Source: Anthracocystis setariae
Lineage: Eukaryota; Basidiomycota; Ustilaginomycetes; Ustilaginales; Ustilaginaceae
Length of the DNA stretch: 64,000 nt
Assembly (NCBI GenBank): GCA_928724745.1
Contig: CAKMXJ010000004.1
Location: forward strand, 1 to 64,000
Direction of reading: 5' to 3'
Part shown: positions 21,841 through 31,338 of the stretch, piece by piece
Numbering within the stretch: the first letter of the stretch is position 1
Layout of the letters: each line of letters begins with the position of its first letter
Notes under the pieces: generated by a model
Seen by the model: only the letters and a program-made list of their open reading frames with translations
Databases searched by the model: none
Told to the model about the DNA's origin: nothing
Translations under genes and position numbers: made by a program

Positions 21841-22539
21841 AGTCGAACGTGCGGGGATGGTGACGGTGGAGAGGCAAAGTCAAGACGTGGACTATTCGGA
21901 ATGGTGAGGAATTGACAGATGAGGGAAAGCGAGTGTATGGGCAAGCTCAACGAGTGCGGAAACGCGAAGTTGGGATGCCAAGGCGGGTGTTACTACACTG
22001 TAGACGCACGAAAAGGGTCGGTCGGTTCAGCAAAGGATTGGAGCAGCCGGCTGGCGAACGCTCTTTCGGAACGGAAGGATGGGGGAAATTTATTGATCGA
22101 GGGCTTCAAATGGTAGCGAACAGTACAGTAGATCATCATGCTTGTCGAGATGCTAGCACCCGGCTTGCATGCATGCAGTTCGAATCGAGTTTTTCCGGAG
22201 GGGAGGGACGCTTCAATCTGTTGCATGACAGCGGTATGGTCCTATGGTACAGCTTTTGCATTCAGCGTTCTTGGGATCACCAGCCTCAGAATGCTTGCCG
22301 GCGCACAAGGCTGTCAAGCGAGAAAAGTTACTTAGTCTGTCAGGCTAGACTGAAGCGGCATGACCAGGATCGTACTGCACAATGCCAAGAGCAAGCCGAG
22401 CATGAATGTGAATCACGAACGGACGAACGAACGAACGAATAACCCTGTTGGACGGGCTGGCTATGCGAGCGAGACCCTGAAAGCGAGTGATTATTTAAGG
22501 ATGAATATTGCCGGCCATGGTCACATCAACTGTATACAG
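21841..22539. other. Intergenic region upstream of the pseudo-hydrolase
   Basis: About 700 bp between the hydrolase-like gene and the Tc1 element. It includes a small CGAA tetranucleotide run (about 22420-22440) and short ACAGTA tracts. No gene seen. Confidence 0.5.
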
Positions 22540-23888
22540 TACAGTACCTGTCCAAAAGTTTCCGCACGATTTTTTTTAATTACATAACACACGTACGGTA
22601 ACATGTTCTTGTAATCGTGTATACTTCGCAATGGTATGACAATGCTGCATAGAACTTGGATTGATATGATGTTAGTGGCTTCTGCTAAGTACATTTGATC
22701 GTGAGGACAAGCTTAACTAATACTTGAGAGGTCCTCCGTTCTTGCGCAAAATCATCCTGACCCGTTCCGGCATTGAGGAGATAACAGCGTTGACGTGATC
22801 CATGGTGACGTCGTCTCTCCAAACTTCTTGAGCGGCGATTGCAAGCTGTTGTCGGGTCCGTGGCATCGGTCTCCGCTTACTGAGCTTGTTCTTTAGTATC
22901 CACCAGATGTTCTCAATAGGATTAAGATCCGGTGACATGCTAGGATGGTGTTGTGTGACAATGTGATGGCAACGGCGAGCATTCTGCGCGATCCTGGATT
23001 TGTGTACTGGAGCGCCATCTTCAACAACTGACATGTCTTTTCCTGCAACAGCATCCTTGAGCGGACCATCTACGATGAGCTCAGCGTACTTCCGGCCGGT
23101 TAGAGTTTCAGCTTTGGTCCATGCTCCATTAATATGATGTCTCGGCTCCAGCGGATTGACGACAAGAGGTGTTTTAAAGTTCCGGGCAATGCCTGCCCAA
23201 ACCATGATCGATTGCCGGCCACTGTGGAACGTCGGGACCAAATGCCGTAGCTCAGTTTGTTCGCCGAGCCGCCGGGAAACCCAAGATCGGCCTGGTCTCT
23301 CTCCAACTTCGATGTTACTCTCGTCCGTAAACAACACCTTCCTCCAGTTCGTATGACGGTTTGCTCTCGCCCATAGCACACGTTCACGCATGTGCTTACT
23401 TGACAACCATGGTTTTTTTAGAGCAATGCGACGGTTAATTCCATGCTTGTAAGCTATTCTGCGAAGCTGTGTAACAGATACACCTCCAATCGCCAAGGAT
23501 AGCTGCTTCCAGGACGAGAACGGTGTTCTGAGCACCTCACGAATAGCAGTCCGCTCGTCGCGATCGTTATACTTCAGAGGCCGGCCTGACCTCATAGCAG
23601 TGTTGACATGTCCACGTGCTCTGAACTTCCGGACGGTGTCAGAGACTGTGCTCTTTGGAATGCTTAAACTCTCACTGATTTTCCCAAGCGAATACCCCTC
23701 ATTATGGAGTACTACCACCTGGGATCTCTCAGTGATTGATAGTTCCTTGCTGCGGACCATGCTTGTTATGCTGTTCATTGTAATGTCATTACCATATCAG
23801 GCTAGACGCTATCATACATGACGACGAGGAGGAGCGAAAATTTAATTAAATTATTGAACCGTGCGGAAACTTTTGGACAGGTACTGTA
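22540..23888. mobile_element. Complete Tc1/mariner transposon with TA duplication
   Basis: The element spans 22542-23886 (1345 bp) between TA dinucleotides at 22540-22541 and 23887-23888. Its first and last 27 bp (22542-22568 and 23860-23886) are perfect inverted repeats beginning CAGTACCTGTCC. One intact transposase gene fills most of the interior on the minus strand. Perfect termini, a TA duplication and an undamaged ORF indicate a recent insertion that may still be active. Confidence 0.95.
22717..23778 (-). CDS. Tc1/mariner transposase (DD34E)
   Basis: A 353-aa transposase. An N-terminal helix-turn-helix region (about 12-55, GYSLGKISESLSIPKSTVS) and a second HTH would bind the terminal repeats. 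The catalytic triad is visible: D in LFTDESN, D in VVEDGAPVHKS and E in SPDLNPIENIW, with 34 residues between the second Asp and the Glu (DD34E). The C-terminus runs to MILRKNGG. No stop or frameshift is seen, so the protein looks functional. It would excise and insert the element at TA sites. Confidence 0.95.
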   Translation of the reverse strand: MNSITSMVRSKELSITERSQVVVLHNEGYSLGKISESLSIPKSTVSDTVRKFRARGHVNTAMRSGRPLKYNDRDERTAIREVLRTPFSSWKQLSLAIGGVSVTQLRRIAYKHGINRRIALKKPWLSSKHMRERVLWARANRHTNWRKVLFTDESNIEVGERPGRSWVSRRLGEQTELRHLVPTFHSGRQSIMVWAGIARNFKTPLVVNPLEPRHHINGAWTKAETLTGRKYAELIVDGPLKDAVAGKDMSVVEDGAPVHKSRIAQNARRCHHIVTQHHPSMSPDLNPIENIWWILKNKLSKRRPMPRTRQQLAIAAQEVWRDDVTMDHVNAVISSMPERVRMILRKNGGPLKY

Positions 23889-24248
23889 CAGCACAGAACA
23901 GTCCGGGTCTCTTGTTCATTACAGCGGTGTGCGAGTGTGATTGATTTGGTTTGGCTTTTTCATGGCGAAACCGTTTTTTTTTTTTTTTTTTTTAGCCGAA
24001 TCTCTCAATTTTTCCGATGATTGTAACAGGGTTGATTGTCGGCCGGCACTTGTCCTCTTCATCACATCGGCGATCTTTGTCTGGCAATCCTGCCGATTCT
24101 GAAAGGCTACCGAGGCTCGAAACCTCCACCGTTTCCCTTGGTTTGGTTGGGTTGGTGACCACCAGCGCTGATCGCCTCGACACGCCACCATCACTTATTG
24201 TCAAGGCCCTATCCGCCATCTCTCTAGCCGTGACGACGTCCTCCGATC
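23889..24248. other. Intergenic region with poly-T tract
   Basis: About 360 bp between the Tc1 element and the small CX9C gene, including about 20 T residues at 23974-23993. No gene seen. Confidence 0.5.
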
Positions 24249-24748
24249 ATGAGACCCAGCATGATCAAGCAGAGGGACGTAGCGCCCGTGCAGACGTTTG
24301 CCAGAGCGGCGGCCAAATGCTCAGCTGAGGTAGGTTGTGCTCCGTCTCTACATTAGACAAAACTCGAGGCTTCTCCGTCTTTGTTCAACTGCAGATTCGA
24401 TCCCATAACGCGAATCGATCTGACACTCACTTCCACTTGAACTCTCTTCACCTTGTCCAGGCGCGTGTCTACGGAGCGTGTGTCACTGCCAACTACGAGA
24501 ACGTCGAACGCAACATGTGTCAAAAGGAGTTTCTGGCTTTCAAAGCTTGCGTCCAACACAAGGTAAGCTTGTCTTGATCTTCCAAAAGCTGTTATGTTGT
24601 CTTTGTGTAGCTAATCGATGCGAGCTTCACTTGGCCAATCTGCAACGTCACAAAAACTCTGGTTCGTTTCTTATCTCTTATCAAACGCTCTTCTGACTCG
24701 ATTTCTATGCTGCCCTCGACTATCTGCAAGCTTGGACGAAAGTGGTAG
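24249..24748 (+). CDS. NDUFAF8: Twin CX9C protein, NDUFAF8-like complex I assembly factor
   Basis: Three exons, read from splice signals: 24249-24329, 24461-24562 and 24731-24748, joined by GT-AG introns of 131 and 168 bp with a CTGAC branch-like motif in the second. The 66-aa product has two CX9C motifs (C-SAEARVYGA-C and C-QKEFLAFKA-C), the signature of small proteins oxidatively folded in the mitochondrial intermembrane space. Order and spacing resemble NDUFAF8, which assists complex I assembly. The last exon is only 18 nt and encodes LGRKW plus stop, a plausible end for this family. Met5 (24261) is an alternative start. The copia element begins 183 bp downstream. Confidence 0.72.
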
Positions 24749-24930
24749 TCACATGATATTATACGCTCTTATCTCGTCCGTAGCTCGTATCTCTCGATAT
24801 TTAATTCACATCCACATACCCACGCTCACCATAGGTTGCGAGCAGCTGGTTGGGTGCGCCAGTGCTGAGTCGGACCGCTCGCCGAACCGTTGCTGCACGC
24901 AAGTCAGTTGCATTCGTCTGTGGGGCATCA

Positions 24931-25164
24931 TGTGAAAAATAAATGAGAAAACTAACTAGAATTTCGGCTGCTAAAATACGTGAATCTGACCAACTTATAT
25001 ACAAAATTGAGGTTGCAACGTCTGTGCTGTAGCATACCGCATATTGTAGTGAAGTCACTGGTGCATACCGCATATCGCATATCGAAAATGTGGATCGGGG
25101 AAACTATCGTGAACTAACATATTTTGTGGGATTTTTATTCTTTGACTCGAGACAATTCTTAACA
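24931..25164 (-). repeat. Copia 3' LTR
   Basis: 234-bp LTR, TGTGAAAAA...TTAACA on the plus strand. It is preceded in element orientation by a purine-rich tract, TCGAAGGGGGAG (complement of 25165-25176), which fits the polypurine tract priming plus-strand DNA synthesis. Confidence 0.93.
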
Positions 25165-25280
25165 CTCCCCCTTCGAGGCAAAGAGTGTTGCGACATCGAT
25201 ATGATCGCTTGAAACTTGAGTGGCGGACTTCGTAACAGGGGAAGGATTCTGAGAACAGGATTTTGGAATTGTATTTATAC

Positions 25281-26129
25281 TTATTGTTCGTTGTCGCTGG
25301 TGTTTGAGAACGCCCTCGGATCCTCCATGCATCGCGTGACTACGACTTCGGGGTCATGCTCGCGCTCCAAGTCTTCGTCGTCCAGGGGCTTGCAGAGATC
25401 GTATCTAGCGAGAAAGTTGAAGTATTCCCCGAGCATTTCGTTATTTCCCTCGAACCAATGTACGCTGAGCTGTTGAATTAGTAATCGTAGTTGATAATCA
25501 AAGCCAATGTAGTCGTCGAGCATTTGCATGGTTCTCTCTCCGGTGGTTCGAAGATTCTCGATGGTGGCATTTAGGGCAGTGTCTTCGGCGCGCAGCGTTC
25601 GCATCGTTGATTCGAAGTCGCTCCTTGCTGCTCGAAGTTCTCCCTGGCGGCAAGCATTGTCGAGTTGGGTTCTTTGCGAGTTGAGGGAGCGGACATTAGT
25701 ATCCAGCGAACAAGGTCTCTTCTTCTTATAGCACCAAAAGCACTTGGTGCTGCGACTTCCTTGCTTGACGACCTTTGCTGGATGCTGACATCGGTGCCTT
25801 CCTACTCTACAGGTATGACACTTTTCCTCCGGGTCCTGCCCTCCGTCATCCCCATCCTCAGCTTCTGGCTCCAACTTGATTTCCTCCTCCTCTTCCTCGC
25901 CGCCCTCTTCTTCCTCGTTATCCCCTTCCTGGCCATCATCCGAGTCCTCCTCTCCATTATCCGCGAAGTCGGACCCTCCTTCCTCGCTGTCTCCACCGTC
26001 GTCGCACACCATCGCCATCATGCGCCTCTGAATTACCGAACTGGTAGCACTCTCATCAGAGTCACTACCGCCGTTGCTGTTGCTGCTGTCGCTTTCAAAG
26101 CGAATGTGGGTAGGGCGAGTGGTCGCCAT
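25281..26129 (-). CDS. Extra copia ORF: acidic, Zn2Cys6-like and coiled-coil protein
   Basis: A 282-aa ORF between pol and the 3' LTR, same strand as pol. The N-terminus is extremely acidic (about 45-100). A paired cysteine cluster follows, CHTCRVGRHRC then CFWCYKKKRPC, with spacing CX2CX6C-X15-CX2CX6C, the topology of a fungal Zn2Cys6 binuclear cluster with a long linker. A helical, probably coiled-coil region follows (about 148-215). A TATATATA box about 105 bp upstream suggests a separate transcript. No known copia domain accounts for it. A DNA- or RNA-binding regulator of the element is an inference from the cysteine pattern. Confidence 0.7.
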   Translation of the reverse strand: MATTRPTHIRFESDSSNSNGGSDSDESATSSVIQRRMMAMVCDDGGDSEEGGSDFADNGEEDSDDGQEGDNEEEEGGEEEEEEIKLEPEAEDGDDGGQDPEEKCHTCRVGRHRCQHPAKVVKQGSRSTKCFWCYKKKRPCSLDTNVRSLNSQRTQLDNACRQGELRAARSDFESTMRTLRAEDTALNATIENLRTTGERTMQMLDDYIGFDYQLRLLIQQLSVHWFEGNNEMLGEYFNFLARYDLCKPLDDEDLEREHDPEVVVTRCMEDPRAFSNTSDNEQ

Positions 26130-26860
26130 AATGAGTGGTGTAGAATGGGATGTGTGTGTGTGTGTGTTGGGGGGGGGTTTGAGTGTTGTCGGATGGTTGA
26201 ATTACCTCCTCTTCGTCGATGTCGGCGATCCTATATATAACTTTTCTCCCCCTACTTCGTAGCTCCCCCTGTTTCGCTATACGCTTGCTTGAGAAATCAT
26301 CTTGTCTTTACCATCTCGCACCGTTTTTGCTGTACAGCCGTAGCAAATGCTTGAGCTAGACTGCTAAGTTGCTTGTCGATGTCGCCATATCTGCGCACTT
26401 CCGTACGGTCTGATTTCAGTGCGCTCTATCCCCCTTTTGCGCCGTTATCGTTCTGCGCAATCTTAACGCTTTGTGCGTGCTTGTCTTCATGGTTGAGGCA
26501 CCGGACCACTAATCAATCGTATTCCCTTTGACCTCCGGCGATTTCGGTCGACGAAGTCGTAGTATTTTCTTTGTACTTGATATCCGAAATCACGTTCGGT
26601 GACGGTTCGGGACGGTAATTTTGAACGTCCCACCAAATTTACCTTTCCCTTTTGGGATCTCTAATTTTCTTTTCGTTCCCCTTTTTTCTTGGTGCATCCG
26701 AATGAAGTTTATTTCGGATTACTTTGGTGTCTTCATTATGCTTTGTTCCCCCACCTTTGCCACGATGTCACCCCTGTTCTTGGTTTTGTGAACCTTGAGT
26801 GTACCCTTGGCCCACTTTACTTCACATGTGGCGCCGACCGTATAATTTTATTTTTGAGTT
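26130..26860. other. Copia spacer between pol and the extra ORF
   Basis: About 730 bp of AT-rich sequence inside the element. It contains a GT microsatellite and a G-run (26153-26178), and the putative promoter of the extra ORF. No other reading frame is supported. Confidence 0.5.
26232..26240 (-). promoter_or_regulatory. TATA-like box for the copia extra ORF
   Basis: The sequence reads TTATATATAG on the minus strand, about 105 bp upstream of the ATG at 26129. Position and orientation suit a core promoter independent of the LTR. Confidence 0.4.
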
Positions 26861-29800
26861 TTAGTGCATGTTGAGCATGCGTCGGCCTTCCTCGATTTTC
26901 GTTGGCCCGAGTGACTTCGTAAGGCAGTCTGCCCTTTGTTGCAGCGTTGTCACCGGTACCACTTTTACATCGCCATTCCCGACGTGTTCCCTAATGAAAT
27001 GGAATCGCACGTCAATATGCTTAGTTCGTGCATGAAATTTCGGATCTGCAGCAAGTTGCCTAGCTGCAGTGTTATCGCAGTGAATCTTAGTTGATTCATA
27101 TTGTCGAAGTCCAAGCTCCGCTAGCAGGGCACGCGTCCATATGATATCTTTGACAGATTCGGTTATGGCAATGTATTCGGCTACGGTTGTCGAGTCGGCA
27201 ACTAATCCTTGTTTCTTTGAGAGCCAGTTTATCGGAGATCCGTATACAACGGTTACTACACCGGTTGTGGACTTCCTATCGTCTGTGTCGCCAGCGAAGT
27301 CAGCGTCACTGTAGCCTTCCAGCACGTCTGATGTCGCACTTCCTTTATAGAAGTGGATTCCAATGTTTTGCGTGCATTTTAGATAACGCAGCAAATGTAT
27401 GGCACACTTCATAGACGTCTTCGTGGGGTTTTGAAGTTCCTTACTAAGTCGCCCAGTGGCGTAGCTTATGTCGGGTCTCGTGCCTGTGGCCGCGTACAGT
27501 AGTGATCCGACAATCATCCTGTATTTCTTGTGTTCGTTTTCGTCGAGTGCGGTGACATCGGGCTTTTCTTCTTTTGTCGGAAGCGGTGTTGTCGCACCCT
27601 TTTCATCCTCCCTTAGGAATTTTCCGACCAATCGCTTGATGTATGCCGATTGACTGAGTTTGGTTTCGTTTAGCCCCCATGTGACTTCTAGTCCGAGTAT
27701 ATACTTGAGCTTGCCTCCTTCAGTCATCTTAAATCGCTTGGTGAGTTCCTTCTTGTAGGTGTCCACGTCATCTTGTGACCTCGTAACGATGACGATGTCG
27801 TCAACATAGACCGCGATGATGCATAGTGACTTCGACAATGTCCCCAGTTTGTACACCCCGAAGTCACTTTCAATCCTTGTGAATCCCATTTCCCTGAGGC
27901 TCGCGTCAAGCCTCTCGTACCATTTTCTTCCTGCTTGCTTAAGGCCGTAGAGTGCCTTCTTTAGCTTTAATGTCTTGCCGTTCCAGTATCCTGGCGGCGG
28001 TTTCATGTAAATGTCTTCGGTAATAATCCCATTTAGGAATGCTGTGACAACGTCCATCTGTTCCATTTTCAGGTCCAGTGAGGTTGTCAGTGCAATTAGG
28101 ATTCTTAATGTCGAGAACTTGAGTACTGGGGCAAATGTTTCCTCGTAATCGATTCCTTCCCGTTGTGTGAATCCCCTGGCAACGAGCCTTGCCTTATACT
28201 TGTCAAGAGATCCATCCGGGTTCAGCTTGAGCTTGTAAACCCATTTGCAGTCGACAACGTGGCCATCGTTAGCTGGTTTGGCACAGACTTCCCAGGTCTC
28301 GTTTTCCTTGTGGCTGGCTAGTTCCTTATCCATTGCTTCTTTCCATTTTGGCCAGTCCGTCCTTGATTGTGCGTCTTCGAGGCTAATTGGGTCAAGACTT
28401 TTCCTTGGCATCTGGTCGAAGTCGATCTGTGTCGTCAAATTTGCATATATGACTTCGTCCACTCCGTCCACTTCTTGAATTTCCACTTCTCCTTCGTTTT
28501 CTGGGTCTGTGACTTCGTTCGTCATGATCGATTCATTGCTTACTCGTGGGTTTTCGTCCACGTTTACTTGGTTTGGCCGGAATGTATGGTTTTTCTTGGC
28601 GGGAAACTCACTTTCAACAAAGGTGACGTCCCTGCTTACTTTTACGTCGACTAGGTTGAAGTCGATAACGTCATACGCTTTGTGTTCCTTGCTTGAGCCT
28701 AGGTGTATCATTTTTCTGCTCCTTGGTTGAAGTTTTGAATTTGGTCCTTGTTCGGCCCTCTGGATGTGTACGTAGGCTGTGCATCCAAATGGTCGAATCG
28801 TTTCGATATCCTTTTGAGCCTTATCTCCAAGGAACATTTCTTGTGGTGTTGTCGCAGCGCCAGTCCAATCGTTGGGTATGCGATTTCGAATGTGTCCTGC
28901 ATGCATTGCCGCATGAGTCCAAAATCGCGTGGGTAATCCTGACTCATAGAGCATGCATCGGACCATGTCCATAATGGTTCGATTCATCCTTTCAGCGACA
29001 CCGTTTTGCTGTGGCGTGTATGGCGCTGTACGCCTATGCTGTATACCGTTTTTGGTGAGAAATTCCGCCATCCTATCGTTGATGTACTCTCCTCCGTTGT
29101 CACTGCGAAGGAATGCTACCTTTTGCCCCGTCATCGTAGTCATGTATTTGTGGTAGACTTGGAAGAACAGGGTGACCTGGTCCTTCCACTTCATTGGTAT
29201 GACAGTGACGTGCCTTGAGTAGTCGTCAACAAAGGTGAGAACGTATTTATTACCTTTTGGGTCTTCTTCGTATGGACCCATGACGTCGGAGTGAACCATC
29301 TCCAAGGGTCTGGTCGACTTCGAGTTTGATCTGTCAAATGGACTTCGCGTGTGTTTTCCCACCTCGCATACATCGCACTGGATCCTTATGGCAGTCTTGT
29401 TTGGGATTCTTCTGCCGGTCCCTGTCTCGATTGCTTCTTTAATTGATTTTGTGTTGGCGTGACCAAGTCGCCTGTGCCAGGCTTCGATGTCCGTGTCCTT
29501 GATATTTGTGAGGTTGGCGACTTCGCGTTTGATAGTGTGTCCTTGCAACACCATCATGTTTCCTTCGTATTTACATTGTAGTATTTTCTTTCCATTTGAG
29601 CTGATTTCGGCAGCTATATCCTTTCGTCCTGTGTCGAAGTTAATCTTTGTTGATTTGATTAGGTTTGTAAGCGAAATCAAGTTGGCCGACAGTTCTGGAG
29701 CGTAGAGCACTTCATCAAGTGTTACGACATCACCCTGTCTGCCATCTATGATTGGTACGAATTCCACTTTTCCCGTTCCTTCGACCTTGACTTCCTGGCC

Positions 29801-31003
29801 TGTCGCCATCCTAATTCGTAAATTTTCTCCTTTCCTCGTCAACGTGTGGAAGAACTCCTTCTTGTTCGTCATGTGTGACGATGCCCCTGAATCGAGGACC
29901 CATCCTTCATCTCTGATGTGACTTCGGTCAGCGAGGAGGGATTTGTGATTACCGATGTCATCGGTAATCACTTGAGCTGTACTTGCGAAGTGGAGATTGT
30001 ATGCGGCTGCAGGGTCTGCAGTGTTTGACACGTCCGTTTCTTGATTGTTTTCTTCGCCGAATTGTGTGGAAGCCACGTGAGCTGATTCCGTGGCCTTGGT
30101 CCCGGGTCTCTGTTTCGACATCATAGCGCCTTTCCTGCAGTGTTCAGTGTGATGTCCTAGACGCCCACACTTTGTGCATCTGAGTCCACACACTGCCTGG
30201 ATGTGGCCTGGTTTGCCACATTTGTAGCATGTTCGGACGGCGTAGTTGTTGTGTTGTCGCGGGCCCACTTGTTGGGGTCCCACTGACATCGCCATTTCCG
30301 ACCTGTTGTTTGAGCGCGTCGCTTGTTCTCGAAGTAATTCTTCTTCTCGTGCTCTGAGCGACCTCAGAGCGTCGTTGTACCTTTCCAACTCGTTGACTTC
30401 GTCAATTGTTTGAGTGACCTTGTGTAATTTTCCATTTTCGTCCTGAAATTGAAATTCTCTTTTCATGAATTTCTTGTATGTGTCGTTTTCGTGTTGTATC
30501 ATTGCTTTCCATTGGTTGTATTCTGGGCGAAGTCCGGTTAGTAGCGCTAGCATGCGCCGTTCGATGTCCATTTTGTCTCCGACTAGGTCTAATTGTTCGC
30601 ATATTTTGGCGATTCTTGATGCGAATGAGTCGACACTTTCCTTGTCTTCTTGCTTGATTGTGTTTAACTGACTTCTTAGTATTACGAGCCTTAGGCTCAG
30701 CCTTTCTTCAAAATGTTCGCGAAGTCGCTCCCACATCTCGTGTGCGGAGTCTAGTGACTTCACCAGGTGTCTGTAGTCCTGACCAATCGTGTATAGTATC
30801 ATACCTTTTGCCTTCATGGCTGCTTCGTCCCATTCTTCCTTCGATTTAGCGGAATTTTTACTTAGTTTATCCATACTCTGCGTGATGCACATGTACACTT
30901 TACCTTTCGACATCATTACTGCAGTGAAGTCTTCCTTCCAAGCGAAGTAGTCGTCCAACGACTTGAGCTTGGGAATGCCGAGGAGTCCACTTTCTTTTTC
31001 CAT
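26861..31003 (-). CDS. Copia Gag-Pol polyprotein
   Basis: A single 1380-aa ORF with the Ty1/copia domain order. Gag (about 1-250) is followed by two CCHC-type knuckles (CYKCGKPGHIQAVC and CTKCGRLGHHTEHC, about 258-292). Protease has LDSGASSH (about 371). Integrase has an HHCC zinc region (HRRLGHAN...CDVCEVGK) and a DDE core (HSDVMG, LRSDNGGEY, NGVAERMNRT). Reverse transcriptase has VARGFTQREGIDYEETF and the catalytic YVDDI (about 1066). RNase H follows (SDADFAGD, HCDNTAA, RTKHIDVR). No stop or frameshift interrupts it, so it looks functional. Gag and Pol share one frame, as in several fungal copia elements. Confidence 0.96.
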   Translation of the reverse strand: MEKESGLLGIPKLKSLDDYFAWKEDFTAVMMSKGKVYMCITQSMDKLSKNSAKSKEEWDEAAMKAKGMILYTIGQDYRHLVKSLDSAHEMWERLREHFEERLSLRLVILRSQLNTIKQEDKESVDSFASRIAKICEQLDLVGDKMDIERRMLALLTGLRPEYNQWKAMIQHENDTYKKFMKREFQFQDENGKLHKVTQTIDEVNELERYNDALRSLRAREEELLREQATRSNNRSEMAMSVGPQQVGPRQHNNYAVRTCYKCGKPGHIQAVCGLRCTKCGRLGHHTEHCRKGAMMSKQRPGTKATESAHVASTQFGEENNQETDVSNTADPAAAYNLHFASTAQVITDDIGNHKSLLADRSHIRDEGWVLDSGASSHMTNKKEFFHTLTRKGENLRIRMATGQEVKVEGTGKVEFVPIIDGRQGDVVTLDEVLYAPELSANLISLTNLIKSTKINFDTGRKDIAAEISSNGKKILQCKYEGNMMVLQGHTIKREVANLTNIKDTDIEAWHRRLGHANTKSIKEAIETGTGRRIPNKTAIRIQCDVCEVGKHTRSPFDRSNSKSTRPLEMVHSDVMGPYEEDPKGNKYVLTFVDDYSRHVTVIPMKWKDQVTLFFQVYHKYMTTMTGQKVAFLRSDNGGEYINDRMAEFLTKNGIQHRRTAPYTPQQNGVAERMNRTIMDMVRCMLYESGLPTRFWTHAAMHAGHIRNRIPNDWTGAATTPQEMFLGDKAQKDIETIRPFGCTAYVHIQRAEQGPNSKLQPRSRKMIHLGSSKEHKAYDVIDFNLVDVKVSRDVTFVESEFPAKKNHTFRPNQVNVDENPRVSNESIMTNEVTDPENEGEVEIQEVDGVDEVIYANLTTQIDFDQMPRKSLDPISLEDAQSRTDWPKWKEAMDKELASHKENETWEVCAKPANDGHVVDCKWVYKLKLNPDGSLDKYKARLVARGFTQREGIDYEETFAPVLKFSTLRILIALTTSLDLKMEQMDVVTAFLNGIITEDIYMKPPPGYWNGKTLKLKKALYGLKQAGRKWYERLDASLREMGFTRIESDFGVYKLGTLSKSLCIIAVYVDDIVIVTRSQDDVDTYKKELTKRFKMTEGGKLKYILGLEVTWGLNETKLSQSAYIKRLVGKFLREDEKGATTPLPTKEEKPDVTALDENEHKKYRMIVGSLLYAATGTRPDISYATGRLSKELQNPTKTSMKCAIHLLRYLKCTQNIGIHFYKGSATSDVLEGYSDADFAGDTDDRKSTTGVVTVVYGSPINWLSKKQGLVADSTTVAEYIAITESVKDIIWTRALLAELGLRQYESTKIHCDNTAARQLAADPKFHARTKHIDVRFHFIREHVGNGDVKVVPVTTLQQRADCLTKSLGPTKIEEGRRMLNMH

Positions 31004-31082
31004 TGTGTTATCTTGTTACTTGGTTAATGTTTGTTGGTCTGATGTCGTATCTCTTTCTTTTACTTAGCTTTTGCAGAGGAGT

Positions 31083-31099
31083 AGCTTGGGCTCATAACC
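31083..31099 (-). other. Copia primer-binding site, initiator tRNA-Met anticodon-arm type
   Basis: Directly internal to the 5' LTR the plus strand reads AGCTTGGGCTCATAACC. This resembles the sense strand of initiator tRNA-Met across the anticodon arm (CAU anticodon within GGGCUCAUAACC). The element RNA would therefore be complementary to an internal stretch of the tRNA, as known for Drosophila copia, which is primed by a cleaved half-tRNA. There is no TGG complement of a tRNA 3' end at this position. Confidence 0.6.
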
Positions 31100-31333
31100 T
31101 GTGAAAAATAAATGAGAAAACTAACTAGAATTTCGGCTGCTAAAATACGTGAATCTGACCAACTTATATACAAAATTGAGGTTGCGACGTCTGTGCTGTA
31201 GCATACCGCATATTGTAGTGAAGTCACTGGTGCATACCGCATATCGCATATCGAAAATGTGGATCGGGGAAACTATCGTGAACTAACATATTTTGTGGGA
31301 TTTTTATTCTTTGACTCGAGACAATTCTTAACA
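31100..31333 (-). repeat. Copia 5' LTR
   Basis: 234-bp LTR matching 24931-25164 with one difference (A at the left copy, G here, within GGTTGCRACG). It is followed by the CATCA target duplication. Confidence 0.93.
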
Positions 31334-31338
31334 CATCA

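Larger units (their letters stand above)
24931..31333 (-). mobile_element. Complete Ty1/copia LTR retrotransposon
   Basis: A 6403-bp element with 234-bp LTRs at 24931-25164 and 31100-31333 that differ at one base in my comparison. LTRs start TG and end CA. A 5-bp target duplication, CATCA, flanks it (24926-24930 and 31334-31338). The coding strand is minus, so the right LTR is the 5' LTR. Inside lie an intact gag-pol ORF and an additional downstream ORF with its own TATA-like box. The near-identical LTRs and intact frames indicate a young insertion. Confidence 0.96.
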
